Positions 29,701-37,513 of a stretch of 64,000 nucleotides of DNA are shown here, piece after piece. This stretch comes from Vibrio marinisediminis (lineage in GTDB: Bacteria > Pseudomonadota > Gammaproteobacteria > Enterobacterales > Vibrionaceae). The translations under genes were made by a program, and so were the position numbers. The DNA is taken from assembly GCF_014050145.1 (NCBI RefSeq), contig NZ_JACFYF010000002.1, positions 248,001-312,000 of the forward strand, in the 5' to 3' direction. Each line of letters opens with the position of its first letter. Within the stretch, counting starts at the first letter, position 1. The notes under the pieces were generated by a model that had not been told where the DNA came from, made no database searches, and saw only the letters and a program-made list of their open reading frames with translations.

Positions 29701-31184
29701 TTGTCGCTCGATACGGTTGGAATCATCGCGTACATATCAACGCCATCAGCCGCATCAGGGTGCTCTGCGATGTGCGGATTCCCCTCACGAGACCACACCT
29801 CTTTTTCGCCAAGCGCTAACTGGTGGTTAATATCACCACGATCCATCGTCAAAGGAAACGCGCGATTGGACATGTTCAGCGTTCTCGTGCCGATAGCTTC
29901 ACCAGAGTTCGCATATCCGCCTTGTGCGTTATGGAATACGTGAAAAACGTTAACGTCAGAATAAAGCTTGTTTAGTGTATCCGTTACTAGAGTGGCATTG
30001 TCATCGACAGAATAAACCAATGAACGATTACTGCCATTTCGACCTTGAAGAGATTCGCCATTAATTTCTGTATCAATAACTAATGCGAGACCTTGCTTAA
30101 ACTGCTCATCAAACTCACTCGGTATTTTTAAAGGTTCACCGCTGGCATCCATCGCACCTTCCAGCGTGCCGCCATTTGGTAAGTTTAAATTAATCAATTC
30201 ATTAATAACGTTAGGGTAATTGGCAAATACGTCATCTACGTTGTCTTTCACAATCAACGATTTGCCGCTAAGGTCACTGTAACGCTCAAGTAGCGATTGA
30301 ATGTTTTCTTTCTTAATCTCGTTTTCTGTTACATCGGTGATCTTGTAACTTAATTGATTGCCCTTAAGCGTACCTATTTCAAACGTATCGATACCCAATG
30401 AGATACTGTCACCCCAAAGAAATTCGATAACACCATCAATTCCTGTTACGCCGGTTGAATTCGCTGAGTAATATTGAATGCCCGAAATAGTGTTGCCATC
30501 AATGTCAGTGAGTACACTTTTAGTTAGCGTTTTATTATTGCCACTCGGCTTATACGACAAGTTAGCTTCTGCAGATGCGGAAACAAAATTAGAACCTAAG
30601 TCCGAGCTGCCACCAGATGGCACTGGAGCCAAAGTAGGATCGTCGTGTGAACTTGGCGCTTTACCAACTTCATCCGTCGACTCATCTTTTTTAGTGTTCA
30701 AGAACAAATCTACTTCTTCTTGATTACTTAAAGAAGATTCGTTGAAGATACTTGCTATTTCCCATGTGCTTTTTTCTGCCAAACAGATTTGGCTATCACT
30801 TTTGCAATCACTAATACTATCTAATACAAGATGTGCATTGGTTTCATGACCCATTACAATTTTTAAGGAATGCTCTTTTACCAATGTTTTTCCAATTTCT
30901 TCTTTCGGATCTTCCGGTATTTCAAATTCACCCAGAGCAATACCTCCCAATAAACAGGAGACCGAATCGCCAGCATCTACTGTTAGAGGGTATGCACCTT
31001 CCATTTTTTGCCCATTACAATAAACATCTCCTGTAACCTCTTTACTTAAAGAAGTTAAGTTCACTTGGTATTGAGTTGTAGGTACTTCTGGCTCAGGGGT
31101 TGGCGTTGTTAAATCTAAACTAACATCATCCTTACAACCCGATATAGCAAGTAGAATCGATGTAAAAAGAAGAGTTTTCTTCAC
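26766..31184 (-). CDS. acfD: AcfD/SslE-like lipoprotein with M60 metallopeptidase domain
   Basis: The 1472-residue protein has a lipoprotein signal with lipobox LAISGC (Cys17), an acidic Pro/Thr linker, and a long extracellular region. An M60-like peptidase domain carries HETGH at residues 1264-1268 and a downstream glutamate at about 1282, fitting HExxH-x(8,28)-E. M60 enzymes are mucin-type glycoprotein proteases; E. coli SslE is exported by the type II secretion system, and V. cholerae AcfD is an accessory colonisation factor. The gene starts at GTG with a GAGAG ribosome site and is monocistronic. Length and domain order match AcfD/SslE, and the active site is intact. Substrate here, whether host mucin or algal or animal surface glycoprotein, is unknown. 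Confidence 0.9.
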   Translation of the reverse strand: MKKTLLFTSILLAISGCKDDVSLDLTTPTPEPEVPTTQYQVNLTSLSKEVTGDVYCNGQKMEGAYPLTVDAGDSVSCLLGGIALGEFEIPEDPKEEIGKTLVKEHSLKIVMGHETNAHLVLDSISDCKSDSQICLAEKSTWEIASIFNESSLSNQEEVDLFLNTKKDESTDEVGKAPSSHDDPTLAPVPSGGSSDLGSNFVSASAEANLSYKPSGNNKTLTKSVLTDIDGNTISGIQYYSANSTGVTGIDGVIEFLWGDSISLGIDTFEIGTLKGNQLSYKITDVTENEIKKENIQSLLERYSDLSGKSLIVKDNVDDVFANYPNVINELINLNLPNGGTLEGAMDASGEPLKIPSEFDEQFKQGLALVIDTEINGESLQGRNGSNRSLVYSVDDNATLVTDTLNKLYSDVNVFHVFHNAQGGYANSGEAIGTRTLNMSNRAFPLTMDRGDINHQLALGEKEVWSREGNPHIAEHPDAADGVDMYAMIPTVSSDNTTYKLPFVAAGEIGQGKVVFMGNSMYPSILSCPDTYWDVWGRVNSESKSCTSNTSPDNSHSDKGSMKRFFVNLFSWMTGSSSIYPDALKINVATNIDQALYHNHNSYGNLYDFFIDDQFSINLEKLQKDGFNNLSAADTPLLILQAYEPKRDLNNNFADISKPNLSIDDVTNIIHYINQGGSVLFMDALPQVNPEPIGRLADAAGLAVGGQNVVSTFTNACGNSANKWCDDNKNPAVQVRHGRNIVVLTRFDDVKAGEQPFTVKPDGTVEWVKPEDMTDFYVPKFEHIDESGNKTMKSALIRYDTESEKQAAITELQAAFPSTPLCTNDKYEFEFNCIETRKGTGFTEQSYGRRDFERIHVDVKGMVKAANLGDNVEKLLNHEVYYTTEGKQGIRLSLTELNQTYDNLSVWFTNDNEYYFDKTASTDELGFKKVVEMLNCYTNGQHGASAGGTPVPCSTELEDKLVKNGMLIGSAGNYELNPNYPLNYQIRPLTRIMLGRSYFDYDIKVDTTQYPTKPDVAENQNVSIEIETDGKAVTFSAGNMQSTGAWANQLQPFTIDGDVSATITVMLADDLTGRPQHEVSLKRPPRLQKSFTYVAGSKDQYEVPYGGLIYVKPLGSTESGKANFTFTNVSRAALWQDGDWVISPQDAAAKVGEIDTGHFVYTAPSENFINADIDQFIADMNRFANAASDFYGRDGITEESAHRRFTYETTVDVKGLEGFAHRYFEDVQISIGAAHSGYPVMSSGMDKNSSVIKLDSVESGWLLWHETGHNLASAPFLAKGSTEVTNNILALYMQELEGRKNPKMNRIETAIKNAPTWLSDNNGHAWAHGDAGIRLVMFGQLKVWAESHFDISDWYVSNVPDIYNADQGWNMFKLMHRKARGDVIGDESGKNYCSTADTQLSGANLMMTCASYVSGYDLSSFFRAWNVGETSMTPPEGETEYTPELTQQAFDMVAGIDGLKQPKVNPLTINYVN

Positions 31185-31834
31185 TTGGTTTCTCTCAATT
31201 AAGCCGTGCTTGGTATCACGGTAAAAACATATTTTGTTTAATTAGGAACTAGGCTGGCATTTTCTGAACGCATGTACTTTTTTATAGCCCCGCCTTCATT
31301 AACAACAGAGCTCTTTATTGGTTGCAATTTGAACAGAAAACAGACGTAGGTTGGTACTTTAGCTAACGAATAAGTTACGGTTTTCAAACATTAAGTTAGG
31401 TAAGGTTTACTAACTAAATCAGGATGGTTTTTTAGCTTTAAATCATGAACTTATCAACTGGTAGGCGTGTAAGAACTTTCTGACATTGGGGAAGATTTTG
31501 CAATCTTTGGCAGCAACACCCCAAACCGCTCTTTTATTAATCAAGAAAAGCTCGAAATATCTGCAAGTAACAAGGTTTATTGGTGAGAGGCAGAAAACAT
31601 TCGCAACAAGATAAACTACCGCTGCTATTTAGAGCATCAATAATGCTACAGCTTTTATCATGCTTGATGGTCGTGGTCTTTCTCGTAATATTCTCAATAT
31701 AATATGGTGCATCAGAAGTTAATCACCGTTGATTGGCGCACCCTGACGCACGACCAGAACACCGCCACTGATATTCTGTAGTTTAGATATGAAGTTTAGA
31801 GATGAAGTTTAATGGCTACCTTGGGTAGCCTTTT
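31185..31834. other. Long intergenic region with possible small RNA
   Basis: No protein-coding gene is credible in these 650 bases. The left part should hold the acfD promoter. On the plus strand TATAAT occurs at 31698-31703 (with only a weak -35 match), and a hairpin with a T run occurs at 31814-31834. An imperfect direct repeat ATGAAGTTTA precedes the hairpin. Together these suggest a short plus-strand transcript with no protein, but no known RNA family was recognised. Confidence 0.4.
31814..31834 (+). terminator. Plus-strand terminator-like hairpin without an upstream gene
   Basis: A stem of seven base pairs (GGCTACC/GGTAGCC), loop TTG, is followed by TTTT on the plus strand. It abuts the stop of the convergent HD-domain gene, for which the T run is on the wrong side. 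Confidence 0.6.
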
Positions 31835-32461
31835 CTATACCTCTTGGGCAAATTGCTCTAGAAACTCCTGCATAAAAACCGTTCGCTTTTTAGCTTCATC
31901 TCGAGCAGAAGCCGTGCGCATGGTTTCTTTTAATTTGAACAGCTTAGTATAAAAATGATCCACTGTGTATTGACGGTCATCTGGCTGACGATGACGGCAA
32001 AATGGGTCAATGTCGTTATAGAGTTCAACGCCTAAACTGCAACTCACCTGAATGCAGCGGATCACCCCTATCGCACCCAGCGCATCTAGCCTATCGGCAT
32101 CTTGGACCACTTCCGCTTCCAGCGTCTTGGGTTCAATACCAGCGCTAAAACTGTGAGCATGAATCGCATGGTGTATCGCCGGAAAAAACTCGCTTGGGTA
32201 ACCAATTTGTTGTAAAAACTCAACGGCTCTATCTGCCGCAAGCTGTGAGCTTTTTATTCTATCTGGGTGATTTTTAGGTACTGATACGCAGTCATGCAAA
32301 TAAGCCGCAGGTAAAACAACCTCAAGTTTTGCGTCTTCTTTTTCGCACAAGTTCTTAGCCGTTTTCACTACACGTAGTATATGGTTTACATCATGAGCTT
32401 GATCTTGTCCCATCTCAACTTGAACAAACCCCAATAACATCTTTTCAAATTTTTCAATCAC
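31835..32461 (-). CDS. HD-domain phosphohydrolase, YedJ-like
   Basis: The 208-residue cytosolic protein has a metal-dependent HD domain: AHDVNHILRV (first His), LHDC (the HD pair), a central HHAIHAH, and DADRLDALGAIG. This order is typical of the YedJ/YpgQ subgroup, some of which hydrolyse nucleoside di- or triphosphates. It probably starts at GTG 32461, preceded by AGGTGG; an ATG seven codons later is possible. It stands alone between noncoding regions. Substrate is not predictable. Confidence 0.8.
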   Translation of the reverse strand: MIEKFEKMLLGFVQVEMGQDQAHDVNHILRVVKTAKNLCEKEDAKLEVVLPAAYLHDCVSVPKNHPDRIKSSQLAADRAVEFLQQIGYPSEFFPAIHHAIHAHSFSAGIEPKTLEAEVVQDADRLDALGAIGVIRCIQVSCSLGVELYNDIDPFCRHRQPDDRQYTVDHFYTKLFKLKETMRTASARDEAKKRTVFMQEFLEQFAQEV

Positions 32462-32710
32462 TTAACCACCTATTGCGGTTGCAAAAAAACTAACCTAATC
32501 TAGCAAAAATAACTCATCTAGATACAGCGGTTATTGTCATTATCTTACGCCGCGTCGCACCCCTTCCACACCAAGGAACAATTCTGATAGACGTACAATA
32601 AAGAACGAAGACGAATTCAAAGTGCGGTTGAAACTGCACGCGCTAAAGTGCCGCTATACTCATATAGACACCACTATTTTGAGCTTGGTATTCATTTTGA
32701 GGCTTAAATA

Positions 32711-33802
32711 ATGAGAATAACAGCGCTACCACGAGCACTCATCATTCTTTTATTGTGCGCCTTAGCCACTCCAACACTTGCTGAAGACAACACAATAACA
32801 GAACTCAATATTGGCAGTTACAACTGCCCTCCCTTTGCCATGCTAAATGAAGACAAAAGTTACTCAGGGTTGAGTATTTTACTTTGGGAAAAGATCGCTT
32901 TGGAAATGAATGTCCGTTATACCATTACCAATCATGGACTAACAGAACTGCTCAACAGCATTGAAGACGGCTCACTAAATGTGGGGGTAACTTGCCTCTC
33001 CATTACACCCGAAAGAGAAGAAGTTCTCGACTTCTCTCACTCTTTTTACGAAACACACCTCGCAATTGCCGTTAAACAACAAGGCTATTTATCCTCAATC
33101 AAGAACGTTTTTCTCAATACTAAATTGCTTTTAGTCATTGCTGTCGTCTTCGTGTTAGCAGCATGTGTCGGGATCATTTATTACTTACTTGAGCATCGCA
33201 TAAACGACAAACTTTATTCTATGCCAGGCAAAAAAGCGCAAATGCTCGAGGGATTTATCCTCGGTTTGCTCTTTATCACAAAAGGACCGTTTAACTACTT
33301 CGAGTTTAAAACGTTACCCGGACGGGTTCTCACTGTGTTCCTAGCGATATTTACCACCTTTTTTATTGCCAGTGTCACTGCGGTTCTAGCCAGTAGCTTT
33401 ACGCTAGGGTTGCTAAGTAGCGAAGTAAAGAGCTTCAACGACCTTACCAACATGTCCGTTGGCGCTAAAAGAGCATCGACTTCTTCTCATTACCTCGTTT
33501 CTCAAGCCATAGTGCATCGCACTTATCCCGATATAGAGCACCTATTGCAAGCGCTCGATAATGAAGACATTGATGCGATCGTTGCCGATGATGCTGTACT
33601 AAAATATTTGATCAAAAAATCGAAAGAAAAAGGTGAGTTCGAGCAACTGATGGTATTACCCTATCGTTTTGAAAAGCAAAACTATGGGCTTGCGATTGAA
33701 AACAATAGCCCTTATCGAGAACAGATTAACCGAGCTTTGCTAAAAATTCGCCACAGTCAAGAATGGCAACAAGCACTGCATGAGTATTTTGCGGAGAACT
33801 AA
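32711..33802 (+). CDS. Ionotropic-glutamate-receptor-like periplasmic-binding/channel protein
   Basis: The 363-residue protein has a signal peptide (1-24) and the first half of an SBP_bac_3 ligand-binding domain (25-130, with TPEREEVLDFSHSFYET). A membrane helix (139-160), a re-entrant-type hydrophobic loop (178-196, GFILGLLFITKGPFN) and a second helix (206-232, ending SVTAVLASSF) follow, then the second half of the binding domain. This split-by-a-pore order is that of prokaryotic glutamate receptors such as GluR0. The TVGYG filter of GluR0 is absent; TKGPFN takes its place, so potassium selectivity is doubtful. SVTAVLASSF resembles the SYTANLAAF gate motif. A GAGG ribosome site supports the start. 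Channel activity is inference. Confidence 0.75.
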   Translation: MRITALPRALIILLLCALATPTLAEDNTITELNIGSYNCPPFAMLNEDKSYSGLSILLWEKIALEMNVRYTITNHGLTELLNSIEDGSLNVGVTCLSITPEREEVLDFSHSFYETHLAIAVKQQGYLSSIKNVFLNTKLLLVIAVVFVLAACVGIIYYLLEHRINDKLYSMPGKKAQMLEGFILGLLFITKGPFNYFEFKTLPGRVLTVFLAIFTTFFIASVTAVLASSFTLGLLSSEVKSFNDLTNMSVGAKRASTSSHYLVSQAIVHRTYPDIEHLLQALDNEDIDAIVADDAVLKYLIKKSKEKGEFEQLMVLPYRFEKQNYGLAIENNSPYREQINRALLKIRHSQEWQQALHEYFAEN

Positions 33803-33840
33803 AAACGCTGGTGATAAACGTGAAAATATTGCAGATAGCA

Positions 33841-33866
33841 AAAAGCCGCTTATAAAAGCGGCTTTT
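33841..33866. terminator. Bidirectional terminator between channel-like gene and ffs
   Basis: A perfect ten-base-pair stem (AAAAGCCGCT/AGCGGCTTTT) with a six-base loop gives T runs in both directions. It terminates the 4.5S RNA on the minus strand and the receptor-like gene on the plus strand. Confidence 0.85.
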
Positions 33867-33873
33867 CTAAATT

Positions 33874-33979
33874 GGGTGGAGACCCAGCCACATCCCGGCA
33901 CACAAGTCGCCCGCTGCGGCTGCTTCCTTCCGGACCTGACCGAGTTCACGAGTTATTGTTGCGGGAGGACCAGGCCTCC
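33874..33979 (-). ncRNA. ffs: 4.5S signal recognition particle RNA
   Basis: On the minus strand a roughly 106-base RNA folds into one long hairpin: the 5' GGAGGCCTGG region pairs with the 3' end GGGTCTCC. The apical part contains the conserved core GGTCAGGTCCGGAAGGAAGC (complement at 33921-33940), including the GGAA tetraloop and the Ffh-binding symmetric loop, and TGCCGGGATGTGGCTGG on the 3' side. This is diagnostic of bacterial small SRP RNA. It acts with Ffh in co-translational targeting of membrane proteins. Exact ends are estimated from pairing. Confidence 0.95.
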
Positions 33980-34012
33980 ATAGAGCATCTCTGTTAACCA
34001 GAGAGTGAGGCG

Positions 34013-34041
34013 ATTATCTGGCATTGGTGCAGGCATTGCAA
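34013..34041 (-). promoter_or_regulatory. Putative ffs promoter
   Basis: On the minus strand TTGCAA (34036-34041) and GATAAT (34013-34018) are separated by 17 bases. The start would lie about 25 bases before the mature 4.5S RNA. That leader contains the stem CTCTGGTTAACAGAG, presumably removed by RNase P as in E. coli. Confidence 0.55.
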
Positions 34042-34148
34042 GCTCAACAGCCGAGAAAAATGCAGTTTTTAAATCAACTGCCTAGCAATTAAACGATTAT
34101 GTACAAAATTCACTCTCAGCGAAGAGATACAGCTTACAATTCAGCTCA

Positions 34149-36248
34149 CTAGCTAACGCTGGCGCTTTCTTCAACCTTACTTTCTAAATCTCGGAATGAT
34201 TCCATCACATTCACTTTGCGCTTATTCGCATACATGGACAAATCAGCTTCGTGCATCACATCTTCTAACGACATATATCCACCACGAGGCTGTGAAACAC
34301 CAAAAGCAAGAGAAATATCAAGAGCAATGGCATTTTCATTTGAAGTGAATGCTATCTTTTGTAAGTTAAGCAGAGCGTAACTTAACTCCACCCCACTTGC
34401 GACACCAGTTAAAATAAACTCATCACCGCCAATTCGATAACTCTGCCCTTTCCAATAGCGCGTTATATTTTTGGCTATCTCTTTTAAAACTTGATCACCA
34501 ATCTCATGCCCATAAGTATCATTGATTGGCTTGAATTTGTTCACATCCAAATACACGAGTGTTTGTTCAGGAGGAATACCTTTACTGTATCGACGTTTGA
34601 GTGCTCGACGGTTCTTCAGACGAGTTAAGTTATCGGTTTTTGATTGGTGATTTAAATAGAGACTAACCAATATCGAGGCAATCAACACCATGATAATGAT
34701 AGAAATACTCAAGCGAGCTAGCCGTTGTTCACTTTGAAGTGTTGCCCTCCAATCAGGCAAAATATAGTGTTGCCTCACTATTCGTTCTAGGTCGAGCATA
34801 GTGATCGCTTGAGTGAATAATGGCGCCAACGTCTTGCCCATTTCCGTCTTGCTGAAACCTATTGCGATATTGGTAGAATAAAACTCACCAATAAATTTAT
34901 CTTCAACAATGGGTAACAAGGTTTGAGATTCTCTAAGTACCTTATTGAAACTGGATCGGCTGATTACGACATAATCTATCTCTTTATTGAGCAGCGCTGT
35001 CACTCGCTCAGCATTGCTGTTGTAAGTGTACAGCTTCTTCTGCGGTAATAGGTCCGCTAACACTTCATGATAAATATCATTTTTAACAACACCAATTCGC
35101 TCAACAATCAATTCAGAAACATTACTATAAACGTTGTCTTTGTATCCCTCTCGCTTAATCATTATCGCAGTCGAGGTATAATATGGCTGAGAAAAGTAAG
35201 CGACATTCTTGCGCGGTTCTGATATTGCTAGAGGTGAAAGTATATCAATATCTTTTGCTAGAAAATCACCAAACATGCTTTCCCACGTCTCATCAGCATT
35301 ACTCACCAACTGACAGTTGACTTGCAAAATATCGCAGGCTGAAAAAAGGACTTCTGGCGTGACACCCGTGACTTTGCCATTGTCATGGTATTGCGCGTAT
35401 TGCCCTATTTGCTCAATTTTTACTTTAAGTGGTTTAGATCGGTCAATTCCAGCTTGCGTAACCATCCCCCTAAGCGCCTTGCGGCGTAACTCGAACTGAT
35501 ACTGGCTTACTGACTCACGCAAGGATTTTTGTACTTTTGCCGAGTGTATGAACTCTTGGAACGCAAGCAAAGATTGCTGATGTTTGTTCTTTGTCGCAAT
35601 CAATGAAACAGGTTTAATTGACAGTTGGTGGTTAAGCAATTGAGCATCAAAGCCGCCTAATAACATTGGCTTCAGTTGGTTTATAGCATCAACCACGCCA
35701 TCAACGCTTCCTTGCTCAAGTAATTGGCGCGCTTCGATATGCCCACTGTACTCAACCAAGGTTAATTCAGGATAGTTCTTTGCAATCAACTCACTGTAGA
35801 TAGTGCCATGAGGCACACCAACACGCTCGATAGAGTCAAGGGTTGCACCAGTCAGGCTATAAAGATAGGTATATTCAATATTGGTCGGCCTTGAGAAGTC
35901 GAAACGCTCGGCACGGTGATCGGTATAAGTGACATTCGCGGCAAAATCACTCTCACCGCTCTCAACTGCAGTGAGTATGTCATTGAAACTTGGATAATAA
36001 ATGTACTCAACAGGGAGTTGAAACTGCTCTGCAATCGAATTAAATAGAGTGCGCGTGACAATATCATCTGCTTCCATGCCTACTCTAATACTATTGTCAG
36101 CATAAACAGGGGTAACAAAACCCAATAAAGCAATCAAAGTGAATAAAAATCGTAGCAATCTTAACCTAACCATTTGCGAATTATCGTTGTGGTTTTTACT
36201 GGCACAGGCTCGCTCTATTCTTTTAAAAAACAAATACGCCAAGTCCAT
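34149..36248 (-). CDS. Diguanylate cyclase with two periplasmic solute-binding domains
   Basis: The protein has up to 699 residues; the signal peptide looks better from the internal Met26 (MVRLRLLRFLFTLIALLGFV, position 36173), so the true start is uncertain. Two SBP_bac_3 domains (about 50-265 and 270-505) form the periplasmic sensor. A membrane helix (about 525-547) leads to a cytoplasmic GGDEF domain (about 555-690) with an intact GGDEF at 607-611, so c-di-GMP synthesis is expected. The RxxD inhibitory site upstream of GGDEF is not present (Lys replaces the Asp). The sensor layout mirrors VieS, but the output is a cyclase. No partner gene is adjacent. Ligands are probably amino acids or similar small solutes. 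Confidence 0.87.
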   Translation of the reverse strand: MDLAYLFFKRIERACASKNHNDNSQMVRLRLLRFLFTLIALLGFVTPVYADNSIRVGMEADDIVTRTLFNSIAEQFQLPVEYIYYPSFNDILTAVESGESDFAANVTYTDHRAERFDFSRPTNIEYTYLYSLTGATLDSIERVGVPHGTIYSELIAKNYPELTLVEYSGHIEARQLLEQGSVDGVVDAINQLKPMLLGGFDAQLLNHQLSIKPVSLIATKNKHQQSLLAFQEFIHSAKVQKSLRESVSQYQFELRRKALRGMVTQAGIDRSKPLKVKIEQIGQYAQYHDNGKVTGVTPEVLFSACDILQVNCQLVSNADETWESMFGDFLAKDIDILSPLAISEPRKNVAYFSQPYYTSTAIMIKREGYKDNVYSNVSELIVERIGVVKNDIYHEVLADLLPQKKLYTYNSNAERVTALLNKEIDYVVISRSSFNKVLRESQTLLPIVEDKFIGEFYSTNIAIGFSKTEMGKTLAPLFTQAITMLDLERIVRQHYILPDWRATLQSEQRLARLSISIIIMVLIASILVSLYLNHQSKTDNLTRLKNRRALKRRYSKGIPPEQTLVYLDVNKFKPINDTYGHEIGDQVLKEIAKNITRYWKGQSYRIGGDEFILTGVASGVELSYALLNLQKIAFTSNENAIALDISLAFGVSQPRGGYMSLEDVMHEADLSMYANKRKVNVMESFRDLESKVEESASVS

Positions 36249-36315
36249 TTGAGTAAATACGAATCGATTGTGTCATAATTTTGTTATAAACAACAAATAT
36301 TAAACGCAATATGAT

Positions 36316-37056
36316 TCATATTTCCTCATTATATTCCGCACTTTGTAATATATAATCTGTTATCCATGCGGTACCGAGTAGGCACAACCAAACCACAAAG
36401 ACTGAGTTGGGGACTTCAACTTGAGGGCTAATCACCAATGCAGCAAAACCGACGGTTGGCAGCGTCCAGCACAGAAGATTACCCCATTTGAACGTTTTGA
36501 TTTTTAATAAATTATCTAATGTTGACATGATGCCAATGACGGCAAGGGCAAACAAAATCCCGTAGGTAAACTGTGCTACCCAAAGCGGAAGCAGCAACAA
36601 TAATACCCACCAACGATGCTGGGTTCTCGGCTTCCAATGACTTGCTGACCACCACATCATAATCACCGACACCGTTTGGAGTAGAGTCATCATTGCAGAG
36701 CCCTCTAACTTGCCTGCATCTTGTGTCGTCATAATCCCGGCTTGTAACGTAATGACAATTAACATTGCAACCGCCACGGCGATTAAATTCGACCGTTTAG
36801 AGAAAATAACCATCATTAATGGGAACAGGATCCATACACTGACCGAGAGTGTTATAGGTTGATGAGGCAAGGTAAGTCCATAGGCTAGAACGGAGATAAA
36901 GAACACAACAGAGGCAACGCTGCGCTTTTGAATCAACCAAAGTGCGGGGACTAATACAGCGACAAGCGGAATATCTCCCTCACTCACGCCAAGCACTCGA
37001 GCGCACACCACAGAAAGTAGCGCCGCTATGAAAAACTGTATCGTAGAAAACAGCAT
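36316..37056 (-). CDS. Polytopic membrane protein of unknown function
   Basis: This protein of about 246 residues contains seven or more predicted membrane helices with few charged residues. It starts MLFSTIQFFIAALLS at the ATG at 37056, where AAGGAG lies five bases upstream; a GTG two codons earlier overlaps that ribosome site. I recognise no family motif. It is divergent from the alkyltransferase-like gene and separate from the diguanylate cyclase downstream, so no function can be inferred from context. Confidence 0.7.
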   Translation of the reverse strand: MLFSTIQFFIAALLSVVCARVLGVSEGDIPLVAVLVPALWLIQKRSVASVVFFISVLAYGLTLPHQPITLSVSVWILFPLMMVIFSKRSNLIAVAVAMLIVITLQAGIMTTQDAGKLEGSAMMTLLQTVSVIMMWWSASHWKPRTQHRWWVLLLLLPLWVAQFTYGILFALAVIGIMSTLDNLLKIKTFKWGNLLCWTLPTVGFAALVISPQVEVPNSVFVVWLCLLGTAWITDYILQSAEYNEEI

Positions 37057-37183
37057 TCCCACTCCTTATTCCATCCTGGAATTGTCGAAATCGGATATTG
37101 ATTTACTTTGCAATCGTTGCAAAATAGTATCGAAGCATCCCTTTGCTTTTTCCGACACTTTATATTCAACATTATTGACAAGT

Positions 37184-37486
37184 ATGGACCAGTTTTTACC
37201 ACAAATCTTTGCAGTAATTCACCAAATTCCCTTTGGAAAAGTAACTAGTTATGGCGAAGTTGCCAAAATGGCTGGCTACCCAGGCTATGCACGCCAAGTA
37301 GGTAAAGCGCTGAGCCGTTTACCTGAAGGTTCAAAATTGCCTTGGTATCGTGTGCTAAACAGCCAAGGAAAAATCTCATTAAAAGGCGATGACTTACAAA
37401 GACAGCGTAAAAAACTCACACAGGAAGGAGTCGAATGTAGTGAGTTGGGGAAAGTTAACCTTAAAAAATACAAATGGCAGCCCTAA
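37184..37486 (+). CDS. atl: Alkyltransferase-like DNA repair protein Atl
   Basis: The 100-residue protein resembles the C-terminal domain of O6-methylguanine-DNA methyltransferase (GKVTSYGEVAKMAG, the helix-turn-helix and arginine finger GYARQVGKAL). Trp54 replaces the catalytic cysteine (PWYRV where the transferase has PCHRV). It therefore cannot accept an alkyl group; Atl proteins bind O6-alkylguanine lesions, bend the DNA and recruit nucleotide-excision repair. The start at 37184 gives the length of known Vibrio Atl and avoids an N-terminal extension unlike the family. It lies near ybaY and tesB, as ybaZ does in E. coli. Confidence 0.92.
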   Translation: MDQFLPQIFAVIHQIPFGKVTSYGEVAKMAGYPGYARQVGKALSRLPEGSKLPWYRVLNSQGKISLKGDDLQRQRKKLTQEGVECSELGKVNLKKYKWQP

Positions 37487-37513
37487 GACTGCCATTAAGT
37501 GTTAAGTCGTCAA

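Noticed and set aside
37028-37183. A 52-residue N-terminal extension of the Atl protein
   Set aside because: It overlaps the divergent membrane-protein gene, is not family-like, and Atl length fits the start at 37184.
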